DNA of 17,507 nt from Actinomycetes bacterium. Its GTDB lineage: Bacteria; Actinomycetota; Acidimicrobiia; Acidimicrobiales; Palsa-688. Below, one piece after another: positions 8,062 to 14,508 of this stretch. The position numbers were made by a program, and so were the translations under genes. The stretch spans positions 1 through 17,507 of the forward strand of contig JAKAXG010000016.1 of NCBI GenBank assembly GCA_021827225.1. Direction: 5' to 3'. Positions within the stretch are counted from its first letter, which is position 1, and the number at the start of each line of letters is the position of its first letter. The notes below the pieces were generated by a model that was not told the origin of the DNA, searched no databases, and was given only the letters and a program-made list of their open reading frames with translations.

Positions 8062-9321
8062 TCAGGCGACGACCGAGTGCCCCCCGGTCATCACCTGCAG
8101 GTGGTCGTCGAGATCGTCGAGGAACCCATCAGCGAAACGGAGGCCGCTCCTGCGGGCCCTGGAGAGGAAACCGGCGGTGGCCTTGGCCGACAGCGGCCGG
8201 GCCGAGGCCAGGTCCACCAGGCGGTCGAGATGAAGGTAGGGCTCGTGGAGAGGCCACATCGAGACGTCGACCGCCCACGCCTTCCCGGCGGCCCCGAAAG
8301 CCGCCGTCGGCCACCGCTCACCCGACTGGATGGCCGCTCCCTCGAGGATCGGTTCGCCCGGATTCGCGATACGGCTGCCGAGCCAGGTCGACACGCCGAC
8401 GGTTACGGCGTTGCCGACCAACTTCCAGCGGGCCCCGCCCCTGGTCCCGGCGGATGACGCCGGCTCGGTCCAACCGGCCGGAAAGCCCTGCATCTGCTCC
8501 GCCTCGTCGATCGAGGGGACCACGACTCGTCCCCCGTCGGGGCCGGCCGGCCACCAGATCGCCGGAGGGGAGGGGATGCCGACCGTCGAGCCCCCCTTGA
8601 GGGTCGGCACCGCATCACGGGCCCAGCCCACGCCCCGCAGTCCTTCGGTCCAGTAGAAGCCGAATGCATCGTCGTGGTACCGGTCGACGGGCGGCTCACC
8701 GGCGTCGTCGGCGAACAGTACGCCCCTCGGATCGAGGTCCCGGGCCGCAACGAACAGCACCCTCTGGCGGCGCTGCGGCACGCCTGCGAAGCGGGAGTCG
8801 ACCAGCCGGTAGGCCCAGCGGTACCCGAGCGACTCCAGCTCCGAGGTCAGGTAGCGCATGGCCTCGCCCCCCTCGAGGACCAGCATGTTGCGCACGTTCT
8901 CGAGGATCAGGACCGGCACCCGCCGGCGGCGCAGGAGCCGGAACACCTCTCCCACCAGTCCCGACGCCTGGCCCCGGATGCCACTCGTGCGCCCGGCCTG
9001 GGACAGGTCCGTGCAGGGGAAGCCAGCTGTCACCACATCCACCTTGGGCAGAGACCGCAGGTCCCGCACGTCGCCGGCGAGGGGAACTTCGGGGAATCGG
9101 TGTCGCAGCACCGCCTGAGCCGGCTCCCACCACTCGCAGAGCAGTTCAGTCCGGCCTCCGGCCGTCGCCAATCCTCGCTCCAACCCGCCGATCCCGGCGA
9201 AGAGCCCGGCGACTCTGAACGCTCCGTCGGACGCCACGGTTCCCAAACTACATCGCTGGAACTCATTCCTGAGGAAGTTCCGGGTGTCCTCGTCGATGCT
9301 GAAGAGTGCCGGTACGCGCAC
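8062..9321 (-). CDS. dcm: DNA (cytosine-5-)-methyltransferase
   Basis: Transfers a methyl group from S-adenosylmethionine to C5 of cytosine in a target site that cannot be read from the sequence. Numbered from GTG 9321 (419 residues): motif I AGLFAGIGG (38-46), motif IV GFPCTDLSQAG with catalytic C103, motif VI ENV (141-143), motif VIII QRRQR (183-187), EQMQGFP (275-281) and motif X RWKLVGNAV (298-306). Only about 45 residues separate motifs VIII and IX, and a roughly 110-residue C-terminal extension follows motif X. GTG 9321 has a GGAGG five bases upstream, and the residues after it look coding (FSIDEDTRNFLRNEF). GTG 9237, just before motif I, would give 391 residues and is a serious alternative. 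It heads the M-V-R operon. It could mark self DNA for the partner endonuclease, for the DrmAB operon in the manner of DrmMII, or for both. Confidence 0.93.
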   Translation of the reverse strand: MRVPALFSIDEDTRNFLRNEFQRCSLGTVASDGAFRVAGLFAGIGGLERGLATAGGRTELLCEWWEPAQAVLRHRFPEVPLAGDVRDLRSLPKVDVVTAGFPCTDLSQAGRTSGIRGQASGLVGEVFRLLRRRRVPVLILENVRNMLVLEGGEAMRYLTSELESLGYRWAYRLVDSRFAGVPQRRQRVLFVAARDLDPRGVLFADDAGEPPVDRYHDDAFGFYWTEGLRGVGWARDAVPTLKGGSTVGIPSPPAIWWPAGPDGGRVVVPSIDEAEQMQGFPAGWTEPASSAGTRGGARWKLVGNAVTVGVSTWLGSRIANPGEPILEGAAIQSGERWPTAAFGAAGKAWAVDVSMWPLHEPYLHLDRLVDLASARPLSAKATAGFLSRARRSGLRFADGFLDDLDDHLQVMTGGHSVVA

Positions 9322-9593
9322 CCCTGCCTCCGTGCTCGGGCCGAGGCAAGGCGCCCCTGCCGGTGGGTACACAGAGGGCGGCTCGAAGTCGCTGCCCGAG
9401 GACTGCCCGACAGGGTGACGACCCGGCCGGACGACGCCAGGGTAGGGCGTTGGTGCGACCGGGATGTGCAGCGGCACCGACGGAGGAGGTGAAAGGTGAG
9501 GTGGGGGGCTTGCGAGCTGGTCGACCCGAGGGCCGCTCTTCCCGGCCGGCCCGCTCACTGCTCTACGACGGGGTCCGCAATACACGAAAGCAC
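9322..9593. other. Divergent intergenic region between methyltransferase operon and HTH gene
   Basis: This stretch separates genes pointing away from each other, so it should hold promoters for both. I could not identify convincing -35/-10 pairs on either strand. The right part is purine-rich and holds a strong ribosome-binding sequence, AGGAGGT at 9484-9490. It precedes a GTG at 9496 that opens a 33-codon frame, and a GTG at 9501 in frame with the HTH gene. Confidence 0.4.
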
Positions 9594-9812
9594 ATGAAGG
9601 CGATTCAACCCGACCAGAGGAGTGGCTCGGGGGCACGCCGTGGCCGTCGCCTCGGCGTGGTCGACCGCACCTTCCACCGGCTGATCGACCACGGCGACCT
9701 ACTGGCCTATCGCATCGGCCGGCTGATCCGAGTCAGGCGGCAGGACCTCGACGGGTTCCTGGCCGAAAATCGAGTGGCTCCGGGCGGCATCCGCCACCTC
9801 TACCCCGGTTGA
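9594..9812 (+). CDS. HTH_17 (excisionase-type) DNA-binding protein
   Basis: A protein of 72 residues from the ATG at 9594. The C-terminal two thirds match the excisionase/MerR-like HTH_17 family well: GVVDRTFHRLIDHGDLLAYRIG, then RLIRVRRQDLDGFL, ending in VAPGGIRHLYPG, a tail common in actinobacterial members. The first helix is unusual (SGARRGRRLGV rather than the typical pattern with EEAA), so the N-terminus may be diverged or damaged by a frameshift. The ATG has no good ribosome-binding site. The strong AGGAGGT at 9484-9490 could serve an in-frame GTG at 9501 (103 residues) or a short upstream frame whose TGA overlaps this ATG. Such proteins regulate excision by a partner integrase or act as repressors. 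No integrase is adjacent, so it may belong to the element on the right or be a relic of another. Confidence 0.7.
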   Translation: MKAIQPDQRSGSGARRGRRLGVVDRTFHRLIDHGDLLAYRIGRLIRVRRQDLDGFLAENRVAPGGIRHLYPG

Positions 9813-9886
9813 CCGCGCCGCCGGGCAGCCCGGGTTGCCCCACAGGCGCTGGCCATCCAGCCTCCTCCACGCTGCGGCTGCGAGGC

Positions 9887-9903
9887 CCACCGCCCGGCGG
9901 TGG
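9887..9903 (+). terminator. Hairpin downstream of HTH gene
   Basis: CCACCGC and GCGGTGG form a seven-base stem with a three-base loop, 74 bases after the HTH stop. No T-tract follows, so it is only a possible terminator. Confidence 0.25.
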
Positions 9904-10089
9904 CCCACCTCGTTCGGCTGCAACCCCTCCAGGCCAATTACGCCTGCGGCTGCAGGAGCTACCAAGGCCAGGGATACACACTCGCACTGGGTGCAGACCC
10001 CCGCCGCCCTGCGGCTCGAGCCTTGCGGGGCGACTGATTCCTCGGCTCCCGGCCGTCGCCGCCGCCAAGACTGGGCCGGCCCGGCCGCC

Positions 10090-10139
10090 GGGTCAAGGTC
10101 GTACGTCCTCGCTTCGCTCCGGGCGCTCCACCTTGACCC
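10090..10139. repeat. Ten-base perfect inverted repeat, GGGTCAAGGT / ACCTTGACCC
   Basis: The arms at 10090-10099 and 10130-10139 are exact reverse complements around a 30-base interior. The interior has a CGTACG palindrome and CGCTCC twice. The GTCAAGG core recurs four more times in the gap before the relaxase operon, suggesting a shared binding protein or a duplicated site. Confidence 0.65.
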
Positions 10140-10180
10140 ACCACCCGTCCCGGCACTTCCGGCAACTATGACGACCAGGA

Positions 10181-10237
10181 GCCTCTCTGCTTGGCTGAGG
10201 CAGGGCCCTCTTGAGAGGCGGCGGAGCTCTCCGCCGC
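10181..10237 (+). other. Pair of mutually exclusive stem-loops
   Basis: GCCTCTC (10181-10187) pairs with GAGAGGC (10213-10219). GCGGCGGAG (10218-10226) pairs with CTCCGCCGC (10229-10237) around a two-base centre. The two stems share bases 10218-10219, so they cannot fully form together. They lie 65 bases upstream of the DUF4265 gene. A structured leader, terminator or cruciform are all possible; there is no T-tract. Confidence 0.4.
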
Positions 10238-10301
10238 TCCGTCACATCCTGACCGGCGTAGCCGGCAACTTCGCTCTCGTCCTGCCCGACCGGCGCGAGC
10301 C

Positions 10302-10733
10302 GTGATCCTGCACATCAGGCTCCGCCGCGACTCCACGGGATACCCGCCGTTCGAGTCGGAGGAGGTCACAGCCTCTGAGGTCGGGGATCGTCTGCATCGA
10401 CTGGCCGGCACGCCCGCCTTTGCCTCCGGCCTCGCCGTGGGAGACACCGTACGGGTCGCACACTTCGGTGGCGACCGCTGGGTGGATCAGTTGGTCGAGC
10501 CGTCCGGTCACTCCACCGTCAGGGTCGTCGCGCTCGGATCGAACTCTCTGGACCGCCTGCACGACGAACTGATCCGGACCGGATGCGAAGTCTTCCCGAC
10601 TCCCGTCCCCGGCGTGATCGCCGTGGACATCCCGGCACCCGTGCCCTTCGACAGTGTCCGGAGTCTCCTCCAGACGGGCCGGGACTCCGGCGCGTGGGAC
10701 TTCGACATCGGGTTGCAAGCCCACAAACGGTAG
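10302..10733 (+). CDS. DUF4265 domain protein
   Basis: A protein of 143 residues from GTG; the upstream sequence has no clear ribosome-binding site, but no later start keeps the domain. It matches DUF4265 over its whole length. There is an opening RRDSTGYPPFESEEV, the central AVGDTVRVAHF, then the PSGHSTVRVVAL signature, a TGCEVFP segment, the strand GVIAVDIPA and the terminal GAWDFDIG. It is a small soluble protein with no signal peptide or membrane segment. The family has no established biochemical function to my knowledge. It stands alone, between the hairpin-rich region and the repeat-bearing gap upstream of the relaxase operon, and is followed by a short hairpin. It may be an accessory gene of the mobile element. 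Confidence 0.8.
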   Translation: MILHIRLRRDSTGYPPFESEEVTASEVGDRLHRLAGTPAFASGLAVGDTVRVAHFGGDRWVDQLVEPSGHSTVRVVALGSNSLDRLHDELIRTGCEVFPTPVPGVIAVDIPAPVPFDSVRSLLQTGRDSGAWDFDIGLQAHKR

Positions 10734-10743
10734 GGAGGGCGGG

Positions 10744-10761
10744 CGAGGGTCGTGGCCCTCG
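10744..10761 (+). terminator. Hairpin just after DUF4265 gene
   Basis: CGAGGG (10744-10749) and CCCTCG (10756-10761) form a six-base stem with a six-base loop, eleven bases after the stop codon. There is no T-tract, so termination is only a possibility. Confidence 0.3.
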
Positions 10762-10800
10762 AATCGGCGGCGGCCGGGCCTTCCAGACGCAGCCGCCCAT

Positions 10801-10928
10801 CTTGACTGGCACCTTGACTGTGCCGCCGGCACCGCCGCTGACCAGCGCTTACGCGCCGATGGCGGGCCGGTCGACGGCTGCGGGAAATTCTTCGCCGGTC
10901 AAGGTTGCGGTCGAGGTGGCAGTCAAGG
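10801..10928. repeat. CTTGAC/GTCAAG box cluster; candidate oriT or operator
   Basis: CTTGACTG occurs at 10801-10808 and 10813-10820, twelve bases apart. GTCAAGG occurs in the opposite orientation at 10898-10904 and 10922-10928, twenty-four bases apart. CCTTGACTG (10812-10820) and CAGTCAAGG (10920-10928) are perfect inverted copies. GGCAC (10808-10812) and GTGCC (10820-10824) form a stem around the second box, followed by the palindrome TGCCGCCGGCA (10821-10831). Relaxase recognition sites are often hairpins just upstream of the relaxase operon, so oriT is plausible; a regulator-binding site is the alternative. The nic site cannot be assigned by reading. Confidence 0.55.
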
Positions 10929-10949
10929 AGCGGGTCCGAAGGTGGCCCC

Positions 10950-11633
10950 ATGACGCCGCCCCGTACCCGACTGGTCGAGACGCTGGCCGCCTGGCCGGCC
11001 ACCCCGCCCGCTACCCGCCCCACCCGTTCATGGGAGGACGATCCCCTCCTCTGCCGGTTCACCAACCCGGCTCAAGCCGCAAGCACAGCCGCCACCGATG
11101 ACGCCGTCCTGGCCGCCCTGGCCCGCCGAGCCGACCATGCGGCCACCACAGCCGCCCTGGCCGCCGTCGCCATCCATCTGGTCCCGGTGGTGCGCCGGTG
11201 GGCCCGGTCTGGGCTGGTCGGCGCCGACCTGGCCGACGCCGAGGCCGGCCTCGTCGCCGAGGTGCTGGCCCTCCTACGCAGCGGCCCCCCGGGAGCCGCC
11301 CCGGTCGTGGCCCAGAAGGCTTGGCACCGGGTGGCCGGCCGACGCCGGACCGCCCGGGCCCGGTCCGCCCGGCACGTACCGCTGGGCCCGGACCGTGCTG
11401 CGGGCCCGAGCCCTGACGACCCCCTGCGCCACATCCTGGCCGCTATTTCGGAGGCCATCACCGCCGGAGCGGTGACGATCACCGCCGCGTCGGCGCTGTG
11501 GGCGGTGGTGTGCGGCTGGTCGGCCGTGGACGCCGCGACCGCTACCGGCTGCTCGGCGTCGGCTTGGCGGGACCGGCGAGACCGCGGCCGGCGAGCCATG
11601 AGGGCCCTGGACTATCCGGACGGGAGCTACTGA
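10950..11633 (+). CDS. Sigma-like helper protein of the mobilization operon
   Basis: A protein of 227 residues, rich in alanine and arginine. I do not recognise a named family with confidence. The central part (AAVAIHLVPVVRRWARSGLVG then ADAEAGLVAEVLALL) has the helical feel of sigma region 2. The C-terminal part (ITAASALWAVVCGWSAVD, then ATGCSASAWRDRRDRGRRAMRAL) looks like a sigma region 4 or other helix-turn-helix. I chose ATG at 10950, which follows an AAGGTGG about five bases upstream, over an in-frame ATG at 10905 inside the repeat cluster. Its TGA overlaps the relaxase ATG (TGATG, 11631-11635), so the two are coupled. It probably binds DNA, perhaps the repeats just upstream, to regulate the operon or assist relaxosome assembly; that is inference. 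Confidence 0.6.
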   Translation: MTPPRTRLVETLAAWPATPPATRPTRSWEDDPLLCRFTNPAQAASTAATDDAVLAALARRADHAATTAALAAVAIHLVPVVRRWARSGLVGADLADAEAGLVAEVLALLRSGPPGAAPVVAQKAWHRVAGRRRTARARSARHVPLGPDRAAGPSPDDPLRHILAAISEAITAGAVTITAASALWAVVCGWSAVDAATATGCSASAWRDRRDRGRRAMRALDYPDGSY

Positions 11634-14449
11634 TGCTCTCCGTTGGCATCGTGTCGTCGGCGGGGATGGGCTACTACCTGAGCACCGTCGGCTCGGGGGT
11701 GGACGACTACTACGCCCGCACCGAGCCCGGCACCTGGGTGGGCGCCGGCGCCCAGCGCCTGGGCCTGAGCGGGGACGTCGACGCCTCCCAGGTCGACGCC
11801 CTGGCCGAAGGCCACCACCCCCTGACCGGCGTCCCGCTCGGAGTGCGGGTCCAGAAGGTGGCCGCCTTCGACCTGACCTTCTCGGCCCCCAAGAGCGTCA
11901 GTGTTCTGGCCGAGCTGGCCGACCGCCCCACCGGCGAACTGGTCGAGGAGGCCCACCGATCGGCGGTGACCGCAACCGTCCGATTCCTCGAGGCGGAGGG
12001 GGTGCTCACCGGGCGACGCGGTCCGGGAGGAGTCGACCGGGTCGCCACCGAAGGGGCGGTGGCCGCCGCCTTCGTGCACCGGACCAGTCGGGCCGGCGAT
12101 CCGCAGCTGCACACCCACCTCCTGGTGTTCAATCGGGCCCGGGGCGTCGACGGCCGATGGGGCGGCCTCGACGGCCGCCGCCTGTTCGGGTGGGCCAAGA
12201 CGGCTGGCTACATCTACCAGGCCGCACTGCGTGACGAGTTGACCCGCCGCCTAGGCGTCGAGTGGACCCCGGTGCACAACGGTGTGGCCGACGTGGCCGG
12301 CTTCGCCCCGGAGCAGCTGGAGGAGTTCTCCACCCGCCGCAGCCAGATCGAATCCGCCTTGGTCGCCGCCGGCCACGGCACCGCCCGGGCCGCCCAGGTC
12401 GCCACCCTGGCCACGAGGCCGCCCAAGCCCGAGCCGGTCGACCCCGCCCGCCAGCGTCTCGACTGGTGGGCCCGGGGGACCGCCGTCGGGCTGACCCCTG
12501 ACCGCCTGGCCGAACTCACCCCGCTCGCTCCCGGCCAGCGGGCCATCGGCCCGGAGCACGACGCAGCAGTGCTGGCCGGGCCGACCCACCGGACGGAGCC
12601 ATCGGCCGAGCCGCAGACCCCGCCGCACCCGGGAACTCAGTCGGTAACTGGGCTGGCCGCCCGCCTGGCCGCCGCCGACGGGCTCACCGCCCATGCGTCC
12701 ACCTTCGACCGGCGCGACGTGCTGCGGGCCGTGGCCCAATCCGCTCCAACCGGTGCTGCGCCCGGGGCAGTGGCAGCCGCCGCCGATGCCGTCCTGTCCG
12801 ACCCGGCCATTGTGCCGAGCGACCGCGACGGCCGCATGGCCGGCCGCCTGTACTCCACCGTCGATTTGATCAGCCTGGAGCAGGCTGCTCTGGCCGCCGC
12901 CGGACGCCTCGACCACGCCGGCTCCGGGACGTGCTCGGCTGCGGCGGTGGGCGCCGCTCTGGCCTCTCGGCCGGGACTGGGCGACGAACAGCGGGCCATG
13001 GTCGAGCGTCTCTGCACGTCGGGGAGGGGCGTCGATGTCGTCGTCGGCCGGGCCGGGACCGGCAAGACCTTTGCCCTCGACGCTGCCCGTCAGGCGTGGG
13101 AGTCCTCCGGGCACACGGTCATCGGGACCGCCCTGGCCGCTCGTACCGCCGCCGGGCTACAGGCCGGCACCGGCATCGCCTCCACGACCGTCGACCAGCT
13201 TCTGGCCGACCTGTCCCGGCCGGGACCGGCTGGGACCCTGCCACCCCACACTGTGGTGGTCGTCGACGAGGCGGGCATGGTCGGCACCCGCAAGCTGGCC
13301 GCACTGCTGTCAGCCGCCGAGCGGACTCGGGCCAAGGTGGTGCTGGTCGGCGACCCGCGCCAGCTGCCCGAAGTAGAGGCTGGCGGACTTTTCGCCGCTC
13401 TCGCCGATCAGGACCCGGTGGAGCTGACGGTCAACCGCCGCCAGGACCACGCATGGGAGCGCGCCGCCCTCGACGAGCTGCGCCACGGCGACGTCGGCCG
13501 GGCCGTCACCGCGTACCGGGAGCACCAGCGCATCACGCTGCACCCCACGGCGGACTCCGCCCGAGACGCCCTGGTCGACCGTTGGTGGACGGCCCGGGCC
13601 GAGCTCGGCGCCGACCGGGTACTGATGATCGGCCTGACCCGAGCCGATGTCAACGACCTCAACGATCGGGCCCGGGCGCGCCTCCGCAGCGCCGGCCGGC
13701 TCGGAGCCGACGGGCTGACCGCCTCGGGGCGGGAGTTCGCCGTCGGCGACGAAGTGATGGCCCTGCGCAACGATCGCCGGATCGGCCTGCTCAACGGGAC
13801 CCGGGCCACAGTCACCGACCTCGACCACGCCCAGGGCTCCATGCACCTCGAGACCGCCGACGGCCGCGCCGTCACCCTCCCGGCCGGCTACCTCCAGGCC
13901 GGAAACCTGGCCCATGGCTACGCCGTCACCGCTCACAAGGCCCAGGGCGTCACCACCGGCCGCGCGTTCGTGCTCGGCTCCGACCGCCTTTACCGGGAGG
14001 CCGGCTACACCGCCCTGTCGCGGGCCACCGACCGCACCGAGCTCCACGCCGTCGCCGCCAGCTCGCCCGGATGGGAACCGGCCGCCGGCACCGACGGGGA
14101 CCTGACCCGGCTCCTGCGCCGCTCCGCCGCCCAGACTCTCGCCTCCACGCCACCCGGCGGTGCCCTCGACCGGGCCGCGGTGCGCGACGCCGCCCTGGCC
14201 GACCCCGGGCCCCACCTCCTCGACCGGCTGGGCCCACCCCCACCGGCCGGGCCGGCCCGGGCCGCGTGGGCCGCCGCAGCCACCGCCATCGACACCTACC
14301 GCTATCGCCACCACGTAACCGGCCCCGACCCCCTCGGACCGGCCCCGGTCGACGACACCGCCCGAAGGGAGTGGGAACACGCCATGGCCGCCACCGCCCA
14401 GGTCGACCGCCATCGCAGCCCCGACCTCGACCGTCACCTCGGCCTCTGA
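11633..14449 (+). CDS. MobF-family relaxase-helicase (TrwC/TraI type)
   Basis: A protein of 938 residues. The N-terminal TrwC relaxase domain has tyrosine pairs at 14-15 and 26-27 (candidates for the nicking tyrosines), the AFDLTFSAPKSVSVL segment, and the metal-binding histidines H149, H160 and H162 (LHTHLLVF), closely matching the spacing in TrwC. The C-terminal SF1 helicase has Walker A GRAGTGKT (472-479, K478), Walker B VDEAG (D545, E546), VLVGDPRQLPEVEAGG, a VNRRQD motif, GYAVTAHKAQG and YTALSRATDRTEL. It nicks the transfer origin, stays linked to the strand and unwinds it for conjugative transfer. I chose the ATG overlapping the helper stop, with GGGAG seven bases upstream; the frame is open further back but in the helper gene's territory. 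A soluble coupling protein follows. Length is typical of actinobacterial MobF proteins. Confidence 0.95.
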   Translation: MLSVGIVSSAGMGYYLSTVGSGVDDYYARTEPGTWVGAGAQRLGLSGDVDASQVDALAEGHHPLTGVPLGVRVQKVAAFDLTFSAPKSVSVLAELADRPTGELVEEAHRSAVTATVRFLEAEGVLTGRRGPGGVDRVATEGAVAAAFVHRTSRAGDPQLHTHLLVFNRARGVDGRWGGLDGRRLFGWAKTAGYIYQAALRDELTRRLGVEWTPVHNGVADVAGFAPEQLEEFSTRRSQIESALVAAGHGTARAAQVATLATRPPKPEPVDPARQRLDWWARGTAVGLTPDRLAELTPLAPGQRAIGPEHDAAVLAGPTHRTEPSAEPQTPPHPGTQSVTGLAARLAAADGLTAHASTFDRRDVLRAVAQSAPTGAAPGAVAAAADAVLSDPAIVPSDRDGRMAGRLYSTVDLISLEQAALAAAGRLDHAGSGTCSAAAVGAALASRPGLGDEQRAMVERLCTSGRGVDVVVGRAGTGKTFALDAARQAWESSGHTVIGTALAARTAAGLQAGTGIASTTVDQLLADLSRPGPAGTLPPHTVVVVDEAGMVGTRKLAALLSAAERTRAKVVLVGDPRQLPEVEAGGLFAALADQDPVELTVNRRQDHAWERAALDELRHGDVGRAVTAYREHQRITLHPTADSARDALVDRWWTARAELGADRVLMIGLTRADVNDLNDRARARLRSAGRLGADGLTASGREFAVGDEVMALRNDRRIGLLNGTRATVTDLDHAQGSMHLETADGRAVTLPAGYLQAGNLAHGYAVTAHKAQGVTTGRAFVLGSDRLYREAGYTALSRATDRTELHAVAASSPGWEPAAGTDGDLTRLLRRSAAQTLASTPPGGALDRAAVRDAALADPGPHLLDRLGPPPPAGPARAAWAAAATAIDTYRYRHHVTGPDPLGPAPVDDTARREWEHAMAATAQVDRHRSPDLDRHLGL

Positions 14450-14490
14450 CCGACTGACTGCTGACCGACCCACTGCTGACCGATCCACAG
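14446..14490 (+). repeat. Three tandem 15-base repeats at relaxase/coupling-protein junction
   Basis: Units begin CTGACCGA at 14446, 14461 and 14476, exactly 15 bases apart. The remaining seven bases of each unit also resemble one another (CTGACTG, CCCACTG, TCCACAG). The array overlaps the relaxase stop codon and ends 18 bases before the coupling-protein start. Confidence 0.75.
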
Positions 14491-14508
14491 CGAGACAGGA
14501 GAACCACC

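Larger units (their letters stand above)
9813..10301 (+). other. 489-base region without a convincing gene; hairpin-rich
   Basis: Open frames here have no recognisable domain and are arginine-, proline- and serine-rich, as random frames in GC-rich DNA are. The region holds a hairpin at 9887-9903, two copies of CTGCGGCTGC (9872 and 9944), a ten-base inverted repeat (10090-10139) and two overlapping stem-loops at 10181-10237. It may contain an untranslated RNA, an origin or a transfer site. No tRNA-like structure was found. Confidence 0.4.

Noticed and set aside
9835..10305. 156-codon plus-strand frame in the gene-free stretch
   Set aside because: It crosses several inverted repeats, has no recognisable domain or ribosome-binding site, and a biased composition typical of non-coding GC-rich DNA.
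10801..10820. TTGACT boxes read as -35 promoter elements
   Set aside because: No acceptable -10 hexamer lies 16-18 bases downstream of either copy, and the mirrored copies at 10898 and 10922 fit a binding-site array better.
12931..14457. 508-codon plus-strand frame inside the relaxase gene
   Set aside because: It overlaps the relaxase helicase domain in another frame. The product is arginine- and proline-rich without motifs, while the relaxase frame has every helicase motif.
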